A stretch of 64,000 nt of DNA, from contig NC_055987.1 of NCBI RefSeq assembly GCF_018446385.1, forward strand, positions 9,695,705 through 9,759,704. Reading direction: 5' to 3'. The stretch is from Zingiber officinale (Eukaryota; Streptophyta; Magnoliopsida; Zingiberales; Zingiberaceae). Below, piece by piece: positions 51,394 to 63,168 of this stretch (its first letter is position 1; each line of letters opens with the position of its first letter). A program made the position numbers and the translations under genes. The notes beneath the pieces were generated by a model. It searched no databases. It was not told the DNA's origin and saw only the letters and a list, made by a program, of their open reading frames with translations.

Positions 51394-52485
51394 TCAGATG
51401 CGAGTACACGAGGGGTCAAAGTCATCAGGTGCAACCTGAGCAATCCAATTGCTAAGAGTCTTCTTGACATCTCCGTGGTTGACATATGCTAGTTCATACA
51501 TGCTGCAAAGATTCACGACCAATGTTTCATTCAAAGCTGCAGTTGGAACCCTCTCCAAAGCCCCCTCTAGAACCTTGATTGAATCGGACAGGTCTCTCGA
51601 GTACATCAAGCATAGAGCTTTATTGTTCAGTGCCACTACATCCGCAGGATCCCTTTCAATGCACTCCTCGTATTCTCTCACAGCTGCAGCATAATCCTTG
51701 ACAACGATGAACTCCAGCGCCTTGTTCCTCCCGACAAGGTTTTCCAACTCCACTGTTCGCTCCCCTGACGGATGAAGGTTCTCCAACCTCGCAAACGACG
51801 CCTTAGCACCAGTCAGGTCACCGATCTGGAGTTGGACATACCCGAGTCGGGAGAGGAGCAAAGGGTCGGATGGATCCCGCTCAAGAAGTAGCCTAACCAG
51901 CGCCAGAGCCGCCTCGAACTCCCGGTGGACGAAGTGGTTGCAACAGAGGGAAGCTATCACGAATACCTCCCTGCGTCGCCACAAGTCGGCAGATGCGGTG
52001 GTGGTCTCCTCCAGAATCTTGGATCGCACGAGGTCGAAGAGCGCGTAGAGGCGATCGACGGTGACGGATCTGGTACCGAGCCGCTGGGGAAGGTCAGCGT
52101 GGAGGAACCGGAGGGCGAAGGGGACCATGGAACCGGAACGTCCAGGGTAGGAAGACGGGTAGGATTCGAAGCGGAAGCGAGGGGAATCCAAAGGGGCGTC
52201 GAGGGCGTCGATCTCGGCGGCGGCGTCGGAGAACCGACGCAACTTCGAGAGGGCGAGGGCGGACACGGCAAGACACACGAGGTGGTGGTGCGGAAGGAGG
52301 CCATGGCTGCGGCGGGCCACGGCGACGGCGTCGAGGACGGCACGCCACTGCCCGCGTCTGGAGAGGGCGAGGAGCGACGGCACGTCGAAAGGGAGATCGA
52401 GGGGTGAGGTCGGAGGGGACAGGAGGGGATCGGCGATGGCCACGCTTGGGGGGTCCCCGCCGGCGTCGGGTTCTTCTCCCGTCAT
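51394..52485 (-). CDS. TRAPPC12-like TPR protein
   Basis: A single-exon, 363-residue protein starts at the ATG at 52,485 (MTGEEPDAGGDPPSVAIADP) and ends DDFDPSCTRI. A proline-rich N-terminus precedes helical repeats. Tetratricopeptide-like repeats lie at about 180-320: FEAALALVRLLLERDP, LSRLGYVQLQIGDLTGAKAS, YAAAVREYEECIERDPADVV and LNNKALCLMYSRDL. Overall order and the ending WIAQVAPDDFDPSC match plant trafficking protein particle complex subunit 12 homologues, which act in TRAPP-dependent vesicle tethering at the ER-Golgi/trans-Golgi. The first half is very GC-rich, so several long frames on the opposite strand are shadows. Its neighbour, the invertase, ends 236 bp upstream on the same strand. 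Confidence 0.9.
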   Translation of the reverse strand: MTGEEPDAGGDPPSVAIADPLLSPPTSPLDLPFDVPSLLALSRRGQWRAVLDAVAVARRSHGLLPHHHLVCLAVSALALSKLRRFSDAAAEIDALDAPLDSPRFRFESYPSSYPGRSGSMVPFALRFLHADLPQRLGTRSVTVDRLYALFDLVRSKILEETTTASADLWRRREVFVIASLCCNHFVHREFEAALALVRLLLERDPSDPLLLSRLGYVQLQIGDLTGAKASFARLENLHPSGERTVELENLVGRNKALEFIVVKDYAAAVREYEECIERDPADVVALNNKALCLMYSRDLSDSIKVLEGALERVPTAALNETLVVNLCSMYELAYVNHGDVKKTLSNWIAQVAPDDFDPSCTRI

Positions 52486-52720
52486 CGCTCGGGAAGGGGA
52501 AGCGGTCGGTAATGGTCAGGTTGAAAATTGCGGGCGTCGACTCGTTATAATCGCATGGAAATTACTTCATATGAAAAATAAAATAATAATAATTTAACAA
52601 ATAATTTAAAATAGTTAAATAGATGATTAATAAAACTTATGAATTGTATTTGGAATAAACTCAAACAAATTAATAAGGCGTGAGCAGTTCTGCATCCGTT
52701 GCCACTTAGTTGAGTGAGTC

Positions 52721-55545
52721 TCATGCAGTCCATGAAGCTGACCTCTTTATCACGCGCTTCTTCCCCTTCTCCTCTTCAAGGGAGATCATTCCAAGGTGAG
52801 AAGGGTCTTCGAGCATCATTTTTGCCACCAAGTAGCCGGCGATAGACCATGTCTGATACTTCCTCGCTTGCTTGCCGATGTATCTTCCAAGCTTTCCGTC
52901 GTAGTATTCCGGCCAGCCGTCTTTTGACAACCTGCTCTCCGCAAGGTCAATGGCCTTCCTTGCAATCTGTGGCCTGCCGGTCTTGATACAGGCTGCAGTG
53001 AGTAGCCATAGAAGAACTGCCATAAACAAACATAAAGTACTTCCTTCAGACTTTCATCAATAAGAAATGAGGAAAAGGATTTCAATTCACCTGGCCAAGA
53101 TCCACCGTTATGATAACTCCATCTCGTGTTTTTAGGATCGCATCCTGTCACACTTCTCCATTCATGACCTTCTAAAGCAGGATAAGATATCTTTAAGGGC
53201 ATTTCACCGACTAGTTCCTCCCATCTCCCTTCGATGAGATCCATAATTGCAACTGATTGCTCTGGTGTAGCAAGGGATGATAATATGGCAATGCAGTTAC
53301 CAAGGGCAAACCATCTGAAGTCCATTCTCGCAGGGCTAACATTTCCGACAAAGTAACCGCCGCGAGACGGCATGAAATCGAATATCCACTCTGGGATTGA
53401 ATCAGGAATGACATTGAACTTATTGACAGCCGTATGAGAGTACTCTTCAGTCTTGTAGCGGTATATATCATTTAACTGTTGGAAGTCCAGCCAAAAATAA
53501 CTTCTCATGTGATAACCTAAGGCGCGCAAACGCTGTACTATTCTCTCTATAAATTCCTCACCTTCTGCATCAGGTTTGAGCATTGCTAGTGCACATCTCA
53601 GTGCCATGAAAAAGAGGGATTGGATTTCTATGGGATAACCATATACACCCTAAATTTCCCCAAGAAGGAAAGCAATGTCAAGATGATTCAAAAAGTTATT
53701 ATCTTACCAATGATTGAATATATACATAAATCAATCAGAAAAGGAATAATTATAAACAAACTGTACAATCAACTTCAGTAATGAAACTATATGATAGAAA
53801 CTTGAAGTCTTGAACTTCTACATGAGTACATCTTTAGCACAACAATTCTCTTTCCATATACTTGATATCAAACTGATAGCTAACATCATTCTGCATTACC
53901 ATAAACAAAACACATGCTAATATATTCACTATAGAAATGGTTTTATTAAGAGTTTATGAACTTCAAGACCAAGCATATCACTGGATGTTATTGAATCCGC
54001 CTTCCGGTATTCGAACAATTGACTATCAAATCCATTTTGGCACAGTTTAGTCAATTGTTAGATGAAAGATGAAACCAGACGCCACACTTCATACTTTTTT
54101 ACTGCTGCTTAACAGTTGGAATATGAATTTTGTTTCTGTTAATTGGGTTCAGTAATGTACTAAAAATGATAGAACAATGATTAGATTTCAAGCTGCAGTA
54201 CATGCAAAGTCTATTGCTCTGTCGAAATAACAAGCAATAGGGAAATATGATCAACTACTAGAAAAGAAACTTGAAGTAGCTTAAGTTGTTCACTGAAAGT
54301 AATGCCATCAGTTTTTTGCTATGCAACTCGTACAACTAATAAAGTCTGGAAATAATCTATCAGCTGAACTTTGCACAAAGCACAAGTTATTGTTGCATAC
54401 ATAATCAAAATATATCTTGTAGTTTCAGAATTTGTTGAACTTACCATCCTACGATCTATCATGGAGCACCCATCGGCACATAGTAAGGTAGGGAAAGTGT
54501 CAAACCCCTCGGAGAGACATAAAGATAAAATAAGCCTCATCCCTCTCTGGCATTCTGGTGTTTCTGCTAAAGATAAATCTCCAGTAGATTTTGTATAGGC
54601 TCGAAGAAGAATAATCCACCAAAATCCAGAATCAACAGGTGCAACCCTACCAATTGCACTCCCACCAAAATCTGCTATTAGAGTCTCACTTTTCCTAGCA
54701 GGGTCATGGTTCACCTTGAAGCTTGCTGGTAAGACCCCTTCCCCAAGTTTGAAGCGATCAATTTTCTTTTCCCAGCTCTGGAGGAGGAGCGTCTTCAACA
54801 GAAAGTTTTTAACTATATCGGCTTCACCATTCATTAGAAAAGCCAAAGCACTTGGCACAAAATCACGCACAAAGACCTAAATACAAGATTAACAGACATA
54901 GAACCAAGGATTATGATATGAAGCTTTGATATAAACCAACAAAAATATTCATTTAACAAATGAGTGAATAAAAAGGGATCAACTGATAGGATCCTCGTAG
55001 AATCCTAAAGAGATTAAGTTCAAGAAGGTTCTATCAAGTTGGCATTTTAGGAAGGTAAAGAAGCGAGGTGCAGTTGAAATCAATAGAACAAAGTCAAATA
55101 TGGAATCTTTTTCAGGATCTAATAGGATATCTGTTCATCCATGTACCTGGTCATAGTTAAGGACTTCCTCCGAGGCGTGTTCGATGGCAGCCATGGTTCC
55201 AACAGGCTGCCGACGGAAGAGCACAATGGACCTTCGGAGAGCATCCCATGCCTCTGCGATCATCGGATGTGGGCCATGCGGCTCAAACCAGTCTCGAGCC
55301 GATGAGGCTGGTGTGTCCAAGACTGACCTACCAGCAGCAGGGGAGTACATTTCGTCAACCAGCCGAAGATTGCCCGAGAGCTCGCTCAACGACCGCTCGT
55401 CGAATGACAGCTTGCGCTCTATCTTAATCCTCGGCCGATCGAGCAACCGTGACAGGTGCTCGAAGTCGTCGAGCTCCGCGACGGAGCAGAGCGGCTCGAC
55501 TCGCCAGAGACCCTCTTCGTCCGTCCCCTCCATTTCCTCGATCAT
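52721..55545 (-). CDS. Alkaline/neutral invertase (GH100), CINV1-like
   Basis: This is a cytosolic sucrose-cleaving enzyme (sucrose to glucose and fructose). Four coding exons on the minus strand, 55,545-55,147, 54,876-54,445, 53,649-53,091 and 53,016-52,721, join in phase to 561 residues. The family signatures are complete: [79 protein letters not shown]. The catalytic pair of CINV1 (Asp188, Glu414) corresponds to Asp214 (APVDSGFWW) and Glu440 (EGHEWR), with the same spacing of 226. No transit peptide is seen, which fits the cytosolic beta clade. The C-terminus KRSASWTA keeps the phosphoserine/14-3-3 site known in CINV1. A second ATG 12 nt downstream (MEGTDEEG) is an equally good start. Confidence 0.96.
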
Positions 55546-55995
55546 TCTCACAGAAAATCCTTGTGAAATGCAAGTAAAACCCGCTTTTATTCCCTCAAAC
55601 TTCCATTTAAGCAGAGTAAAACTTTATACCGCAGTTCAAATGAAGGAAACACATAAACACTTTAGCTCCAAAAAGGTTTGGAAATATAAAATAAAATTTG
55701 AATTCTTTTGCGAATAAAAGGATACACATTCTTACAGATTGCATCAGAAACTCGCATTTTTCTTTTTTTTTTTTCATTTCCAGAGGATGCTAAAACTTCA
55801 TTCGAGCAGATTAAAGGGACGTAAAAGCGTAGATATCCAGACAAGAAGCAAAATTTGATAAAAAAAAATTGGGAACAGATCTACTAACAATAACATAACA
55901 AGGATTAAGCACCGAGCAAAGAAAAGAAACTCAACCGATCATCAAAAGTTGGAAAAGAAACGGAAAAATCAGCAAAGGATGAAAAAGGGGAGTCA

Positions 55996-56146
55996 CCTGC
56001 GTGGATCTAGTATGTCGAGAAGGTAAATGAGATCGAAGGGAGAAGAATCAGAGGGCTGCGCGGGCGCGGCGCGGCGGAGGAGCTGCAATGAAGAGAAAAG
56101 GAAAGAAGGGAAAAAAGAGCTAATGTGGCAGTAGCTGGGTACTTAT
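55996..56146 (-). promoter_or_regulatory. Invertase TATA box and 5' UTR exon
   Basis: A TATA motif 'tataagta' (minus, 56,139-56,146) lies about 600 bp before the ATG. Near 55,996 a donor 'acgcag|gtgact' suggests an intron in the 5' UTR, between this leader exon and the first coding exon. The acceptor was not pinned down. Confidence 0.4.
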
Positions 56147-56159
56147 AGCCGAGAAGGAC

Positions 56160-57071
56160 CGAAATGGTCGCCATCTTCCTCCTCCACCTTCAAAAGCGAC
56201 CGGCTGCAGCCGGTAAGTGCCCTGCCGTGGCGTGCGAGGAGACCGCGTGGTGAGTTGCCGGTGCGCTGTTGGTTTGTTTTTTCGCCGTTCGTCTCATACA
56301 CCCAACCTGTTTAATTATCTTGAGAGAAATTTTAATTTTGCCCCTGATCACTTTTTTAAAAACTCCCAAGACATTTCAAATTATAATTTTACTCACTAAA
56401 CTTTATTTTCAGTCAGTCATAAAAACTAACTTGTGCCATGTAAAATTATAGTTTTCTGTCATTTTAAAATAAAAAATATATATTGTTCTAGTTTTAATGT
56501 CATTAAAATGAAGGGCAAAAACATAAATCGGTCCCTAAGAATGAAAATTTTCAGAGAGGCCCCTATATTAAAAAATGTTCGTAATTAAATTCCGTCCTAT
56601 CTCATTAATAGAAATGACCGGAGCGAAAGGGAAGCCGAAACTTATGTGGCCAGTCGAGACGGTTCTAGGCGGGCCCACCCGGCGGCAACCCCACCTACGT
56701 CGCCGTCGTCGTTCGCTGCTCGTTATTTAATATTCCTTCAGACTTGGCCGTGTTGACCAGATTGGGCTCGATCGAACGGTTGGAGTTTGGTGGCGTCGAT
56801 GAAAGGCACCTTACGTGAACACGAGCGTCACCCAGATCCCACGAGCCACGTGGGGCTAGGCTATTGCCGTCCTCTAGCGGGAGATCTTCAGTACTGATTG
56901 ATTTCATGGAGATTGAAATCACAAAGAACATGTCAAGATAACATAATATTTTCTTGTGGCATAGATAGATGTCTGATTCTGTAACAATTAGAATGTGGCA
57001 ACTACAGACAATCTGTTACTGATTCACATTTATTCATATTTATCTAATTATGGGCGATAGTGGAAGCCTAA
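56160..57071. other. Intergenic between invertase and EC1
   Basis: Moderately AT-rich DNA with a GC-rich patch (about 56,620-56,880). No gene is recognised in either strand. Confidence 0.6.
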
Positions 57072-57527
57072 TCAGGGAGTCAGAGTATCAACAGCGATCT
57101 CTCCCCCAGCGACGGCGATTGGGGGGGTTGCTGATGGCGGCTGCGGTTGAACGGGCGTGGTAGGGACGGTGTCGGCGTCGCAGTAGCCGCGTAGGATGTC
57201 GGTCTCCTGGACGGTGAAGCCGAGGTTGGTGAACATGGAGGTCCAGCAGTGGTGGGTGATGACGCGGATGGCGCGGCAGCAGTCGAGGCTGAGGTACGAC
57301 TCCCCGTTCAGGAAGAACAGCACGATCTCGTTGGTGCACGACCGCAGCTCCATGAGCGAGTTCCAGCACTCAACCAGCCCGCCGGCTTCGCCCATCCCCA
57401 CGGCAAGTCGCGCCTGCAGGTCGGCGGCCTGGTGGAGCTCCACCGGAGAGAGCTCGCGGCCGCTGCCTGACGCGACCAGGAAGGCGAAGGCGAGCGCAAG
57501 GACTGCCAGATTCTGAATGGAATTCAT
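57072..57527 (-). CDS. Egg cell-secreted protein 1 (EC1)-like
   Basis: An intronless 151-residue secreted protein of the prolamin-like family (DUF1278/PF05617). Residues 1-23 form a signal peptide (LAVLALAFAFLVASGSG). The mature part has six cysteines at 54, 64, 83, 84, 94 and 116, in the family order C-C-CC-C-C, around ECWNSLMELRSC, LDCCRAI, HHCW and GYCDA. The end is proline-rich and variable. EC1 proteins of Arabidopsis are secreted by the egg cell on sperm arrival and activate sperm for fusion; the same role here is inference from the family. The ATG at 57,527 follows a TATA box by about 55 bp. High GC creates long shadow frames on both strands. Confidence 0.9.
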   Translation of the reverse strand: MNSIQNLAVLALAFAFLVASGSGRELSPVELHQAADLQARLAVGMGEAGGLVECWNSLMELRSCTNEIVLFFLNGESYLSLDCCRAIRVITHHCWTSMFTNLGFTVQETDILRGYCDADTVPTTPVQPQPPSATPPIAVAGGEIAVDTLTP

Positions 57528-57580
57528 GGTGCTGCTTCTGGCGATCTAGACTGAGAAGGAAACTGGACGGTGCATGAGCA

Positions 57581-57588
57581 TTTATAGT
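57581..57588 (-). promoter_or_regulatory. TATA box of the EC1-like gene
   Basis: The minus strand reads 'ctataaatgc' 54-60 bp before the ATG, at a normal distance for a short 5' UTR. Confidence 0.65.
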
Positions 57589-57599
57589 GCAAGAGCTCG

Positions 57600-58219
57600 C
57601 ACGCACGGTGGAAGCTGAAGAGAGCAGGAGGCGAAGTGTCGATCGACGTTAACGCAGAGGAAGCTACTTAAATTAGCAGATTCTTAGTGACTAATAATTA
57701 CAAAGAATGCAAATCGAAATGTAACGTGCGACGCATAATTAATTTTGATTAGCTTCGGATTGAAGCAGCCGATTCATCTTGGCGGGCGATTCCTGTTCTT
57801 GTGAGTCACTGAAGAACCATCACGGAGCAAGCAAGCGCGGAGGGAGAAGGAAATCAGGAGGAGAACGACGTACGGATCAATCCAACAAAATCCGACCTTC
57901 AATTTAAGGAGCTTTCAGATTGCATGAAGATTTAGGCCATTCCCTTTCCGAACTGTTCAGTTAGAAATCTAACGGCATTATTAGAATAGATTAACAAGAG
58001 GAAGGATGCAAACAATAAACTTGTTATTATACTTTATCCATATGCAAGCGATACAATTTATAATGTGGTTAAGATGGTCAATTGACCAATTAATAAGGAA
58101 AAGATATAGTCTAATAAATATTATGTCTTAATATTAACTTAATTTAATCTGGTCATATTTAGCAATTCACTTTTATCCCTCGACAAATTTAACGGGAAAT
58201 CTTTGATGTTAAATTTGCA
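57600..58219. other. Intergenic, EC1 upstream region
   Basis: AT-rich sequence likely holding the EC1 promoter. No gene or repeat is recognised before the copia remnant at 58,220. Confidence 0.55.
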
Positions 58220-58580
58220 TACTAGCTAGTATGTTGAAACGTTGTCTAGATAAAAACTTAGTAAAGATATCAACAATTTAATCTTTTTGTAGAAATATAA
58301 GAAACAGATAATTGTTGAATCACTGCGCATTCTCGAAAAAAAATAAAAATCAAATTCCATATATTTTGTACGAGCATGAAAGATTAGATTTGTTGTAAGA
58401 TATATTACTCCAATAGTCACACTAAATTTTTGATAGAATTTTTGACGTAAGATGAAGTTCAGAAAAAAAGTGATTGAAGTCAAATAATTCCTGACGTTAT
58501 ATTGGCTATAACTTTATATTCAGCTTCAGTGTTTGAACGAGATAATGTAGTGATACAGTGCATAATGGAAGGGTCCGATA
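58220..58580 (-). mobile_element. Ty1/copia RNase H remnant
   Basis: The minus strand shows LSRSNTEAEYKVIANITSGI and then GVIYLTTNLIFHARTKYMEF, which match the copia RNase H hallmarks 'SRSSTEAEY' and 'NPVFHARTKH'. It is a short, broken fossil fragment with no LTR of its own in view. Confidence 0.8.
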
Positions 58581-58591
58581 AGGCCAGGCAG

Positions 58592-58711
58592 TCAGAAGTC
58601 AAGAGGGTGTGACAGTCAAAAGTCAAGGGGGTGTGACAGTCAAAAGTCAAGGGGGCATGACAGTTAGAAGTCAATGAAAAGTGTCAGTCAGCAGTCAGGA
58701 GGACGTGATAA
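58592..58711. repeat. 24 bp tandem repeat, 5 copies
   Basis: Five successive 24 bp units of the form 'tcaaaagtcaagggggtgtg' plus 'acag' are found. The inner two are nearly identical and the outer ones diverge. The array lies between the RNase H remnant and the LTR starting at 58,746. Confidence 0.85.
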
Positions 58712-58745
58712 TTAGCAATTAGGGAAAGAAAAAGTGGGACCGCCT

Positions 58746-59577
58746 TGTTGGACCCCGTGGTAGTTTTGATGTGATCAACCAAGTTAGTTAGGTCCTGCGT
58801 TTTGTCTGAACCCTGTGTCTGAGTGTGCAGGAACTTAGGAGCGCAGGAAGTCGAGCGGAAGACGCAGCTAGCGAGAAGGACGGCACGGGAAGAGAGCCGA
58901 CGGGCTCGGTGCGTCCGAAGGACGAGAGAGCTGCGGAAGAGTACTCCAGTGGAGCGAGAAGAATGTGCACGACGTTCGAGGGACGAGAAGCCGGACAGAA
59001 GCCTGCTCGAGGAGAAGGCCGGGAACTGGGTTCGGATGATCCCTATTTCGGATGGCCGCAATCACCCAAGGAGCCGAATCGAAGCAAGTCAACTGGGGTT
59101 GACTTGTCAACCGTTCGGTCGACCGAACACCATGATCGGTCGACCGAACCCCAATCCTCAGAAGACCAACCGCTGGTGACACGTCAGAAGCCACGTCAGC
59201 AAGCCAGCCGTTGGAGGATTGATCGGTCGACCGAACCTCTTGGTCGGTCGACCGAACCAACGTTTATCCAGAGACTCAGTCGAGCGTTTTGATCGGGCCA
59301 GCGCAGAGGAAGACCGTTAGCCGATCGGTCGACCGAACACAATGATCAGTCGACCGAACCTGAGCTCGATCCACAAAGACTGCACCTGGACGAAAAGATG
59401 GGCAGGTACAGCAGGTTCGGTCGGCCGAACCTGGGGATCGGTCGACCGATCCCTCTCGAGTCGAACCTGATCCCGAAGATCAGGTTAACAGATAGACTCT
59501 AGAACCCCTATATAAATGGGGTCTCGGGTAGCTATTGAAATACAACGAATACGAACGAAGTAGCAACTCTAGTAATC
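58746..59577 (+). repeat. Copia 5' LTR (at least 832 bp)
   Basis: Starts TGTTGG. A TATA motif (ctatataaatgg) lies at about 59,509-59,520. Upstream of it (59,113-59,451) are eight sites of the palindromic core ggtcgacc or one-base variants. The true end lies past 59,577 but is obscured by the nested gypsy piece. Confidence 0.85.
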
Positions 59578-59639
59578 TCTGTTTAAGCAACTACTTGTAA
59601 TCTAGTAACCCCTATATAAGATCTTCTTTACTGAATTTG

Positions 59640-62625
59640 TTGCAGTATAGATTTGAATCCAGATTCCATTTTCTGAAACAGCAGCACTTTACCCATTGCT
59701 GATTTGAAATCTGGAAAACCAGATTTCAGCATTTACTTTTGATTTATATAGAAGGAAGTCAATGAAAGGAGTCAAGATTCAATCACTGTAATTCTGGGAA
59801 TGGATTTTTGATTTTGAAGCAGTGAGCACAGACATTCCAGAAACTGAATCTGCAGGAGGAAAAATTTATGAGACTAGGTTGCTGAATTTTGTGATAAAAG
59901 CTACAATTGGTGGTTGATGGAATTTGATTTGGTCTTCTACCAATGCAATAGAGATGCACATCTTTTTGAATCTGCCATTGACAGAAACAGAGATCAAATT
60001 CTGCAGCAGGGAAATAATGAAAACAGTGGTTTTTAAAGTGTGTTAAGAATTGGAAAGCTTGGTGTTTTGTTTAATTGTCCGAGACGGCCAACAATTTAAG
60101 TGTGGGGGAGGGGATTCTTGTTGATTAATTATTGTGAGATGGTTTTAGCTTTGAAGTGATAGAATTGAAGTGGAAATTCAGTAAACACAGTGAAGGAAAG
60201 GAAAAATGTGGCACATCAAAAGCGTATCAAATGTGGAGATAGAGTATCAAGATTCTAGGTTTGCCATCAAATTGAAGGGGAGTTTAGCTTGGTCTTTTGA
60301 ATTGGTTAAAACAAATGATATTCATCTCTTTTCACATCAAAATGGTCAACTCATCAAGTATATTCCTCCAATACTCTCATTTTCTCATTTTTTTCATTTA
60401 AGCCTTTTCTTTGCCAATTCATTCACTTTCATTGTTCTTTTTGCTTCCATTTCAATTTTTCATGATAAATTCCTTTTGATTCATGTATGCTATGTTTTAT
60501 AGTGGTGGAGAAGTAGAAAATAAGCAAGCTTATGGTAGTGAAATGTTGTGAGTTGCATTGAATAAGCTCCACTTTATACACATGCTTGAGTGTGAGAGCT
60601 AGAATAGGTAAATTCTTGTGAGATTGCAACTTGCTTAATTTTTCAATTGGATTGAAACTACCATACCTACTGATTATTGTTTGGATTGTATTCATGATTG
60701 TTTGTGATCTTTTAGATGATCTTAGTTAAATTCTTTTTACTATCTTCTAGGTATTGCTAGGGAATTTTCTATGGAGATGATTTTTAGTTTTTTTTACTTT
60801 CACGGGACGTTCAAGACTAAGTGTGGGGGATTTGATAACTATGATTTTACTGCATTATTTTGATTCATATATGCATGGTTTGATGTTGATTTTATAGGTT
60901 TAAATCATGGTTACATCACATTTTGTGCATTGTGTGTATTTTTGGACTTAATTGCAAATTATATTATTTTTGGTGTTATTTGATGCTAATATTTGATTCT
61001 TATTTTGTAGGCATCAAAGGATCTTGGATTTGGATCTATTTGGACCGAAATTGGGCTCAAATCGGAGTTCAAACGAGAAGATCTAGCCATTGAGCATTAT
61101 GGGCCGTTCATCAAGAATAGGACAGATCTGGACCATCCGTTGAAGATCTGGCCGATCCAACTTAATGGAGAGCAGATTTGAGCCATTGATGAAGATCCAG
61201 AAGTTTTGATGCAGATCTGAGTTCATCTAGCTATTGATCCAGTCGGATTAATCTGGGCCGTTCACTGAAGACTGTGCAGATCTGGGCCATCCAGTGATGA
61301 TCTGATCGATCCGACTTACAGGAGAGTAGATCCAGACCTTAGATCAACATCAGTACATTCGGATCGGATTTTGGGCAAGCTTTCACCATTGATTTAGCCC
61401 GAAACATTCTCAACCATCCGATCAGATTTGAAAGGGGTATAAAAGCTTTGAGAAGCTACAGTGTACTCAGCTCGGCGTTGGCTCGCGATTTTCCACTGTA
61501 GCTTCATCTTCCTCCGCCGACACTCCCATCTCCACTTCAGATCCACTTCTCGGCGAGTTTCATTGGCGTTGACACTTCCTTCTACTGGCGTCCAGCTTCC
61601 GTATCTGAGCATCGCTTCAAGGTGGTCCTGCGGCGACGATTCTGCTTCGGCGACTCTGTTTCTACCCTGCTCGGCGGTGTTCCTCCGATGCAGTGGCTCC
61701 GCTTCACAGTTGTTCACCGGAGGTGGTCCTCCGGTGGTACCTGAACCCTTCCGACGATCTTCGATCCACCATTGACTCCACCACAGCTCAGAGTTTCCAT
61801 CACAGTAGAATTATATATTTCTGGAGTTGGGCGGCACCGATCTTCATTAGCTTCGTTTGGAGTGGTCTCCGATGGTGCTGGTGAAGGCTGAGCTAAGTGT
61901 AGCTACTGAGGTTGTCTTCCCCAATTACAGTTGGAGTGTTCTCTGCTGTTTCCTTGTGTGACGGCAAGGAGAAGTTGCCGTGAGAATTGATTTGGTGTAG
62001 AGATGGTTTAGGGTTTAACTTTTGTATTCTTTTTACTATTGATAGATTTCCATTTCAGTTTATTATATTTTGATTCAGTAATCATAGTTTTTAGCTTAAT
62101 TGTTTTAATTCAAGTGTCTTGGTTAATTAGGTTCAATTAAGTTTGAAATTGTTCTTAATCTTGCTTAGCTTAATTTGTATCACTGTTCACTGTTCAGTAG
62201 GTTAATTTCTGTAGTTAAGATTTCAATGCTTTAGATTAGGTTTAATTTGAGTCTTGTTATCTCATTCTTAGTTTAATTGTGTGTCAATGACTTAATCTCA
62301 ATGTAGGAGTGACAATGCGTTAAGATTTGATTGTTGGCACATAGGTAGGTTTTATTTATGCATTAGAATAATTTCTTAATTGCTATGTTTTCATTTGTTA
62401 GATTTAGATTTAAAGTTTAAATCCCCCCAACTCCATTTTTATATCGAAAACCCCAAAAATAGGAATAAAAATACAATCCTAAATTACATCATACTGTTGG
62501 TTCTTCGGATCGATCCTGGGCTCGTTACTACAACATTATTGTGAAATTAAGGGGTTCAGTGAAATATTAAATTGTTAATTTGATAAGCCTATTTGTGACA
62601 TTTAATATAGATTTTAGGCTTATCA
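59640..62625 (+). mobile_element. Athila-like Ty3/gypsy 3' part with LTR
   Basis: The internal tail contains 'aagtgtgggggaggggattc' (about 60,100) and a second purine tract 'aagtgtgggggattt' directly before an LTR starting TGATAA at 60,833 and ending TTATCA at 62,625 (1,793 bp). These purine tracts are typical of Athila-type elements (known of the family; assignment inferred). TGATAAGCCT (62,581-62,590) and AGGCTTATCA (62,616-62,625) form a perfect inverted repeat at the LTR end. The 5' part and all coding domains are missing, so it is broken. The left edge is approximate. Confidence 0.55.
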
Positions 62626-63168
62626 TTGCTCCAATAACCAAGAAGGCCTAGTGCCTCGCCACGACCTGGAAGCCGAAATATCGAAATAAAAATATTTAAT
62701 TAACCTTCTGATAAAAGCATTAATATTAGAATTAAACAATGCTTTAAAAAGTTTTTAAACATATCCTTAGGAACTCTTTAAATTTTTTTTCTAGAAAAAT
62801 TTTTTCTTGAAATTTTAACTTAGAAATTTTCCTTTGAAAATTCTAAAAAAATCATCTTAACTTAGAAATTTTTTTTTAACACTTAGAAATTTTTTTTAAG
62901 TAAAACCTAATTCAACTTTTGTAACTTGTTTGCCCCTGTTTTTGCTGTGATCAAAGGGGGAGAATAAAGAAAAGTACAAGTTTAGGGGGAGTTAGGAGGA
63001 GTTAGGAAGTTTAAATTTTTAATATTTTTTCTAAATATTGTTTCAATTTTACTTATTGCAAAACTTATGCTTAATATGCTAGTTTAGTAATTTTTCTTTA
63101 AAATTACTTCTTGTGTCTGTTTTACCCTAACTAGAACTTGGGTTGATGCACATCAAAAAGGGAGAGAT

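Noticed and set aside
51925-52407. 160-codon plus-strand frame over TRAPPC12-like
   Set aside because: Antisense shadow of the GC-rich 5' half of the real gene, with a low-complexity Glu/Gly/Val composition.
56695-56931. 78-codon minus-strand frame between invertase and EC1
   Set aside because: No signal, domain or homology recognised; probably chance.
57088-57516. Plus- and minus-strand frames overlapping EC1
   Set aside because: Alternative frames of a GC-rich single-exon gene; only the EC1 frame has a signal peptide and the conserved cysteines.
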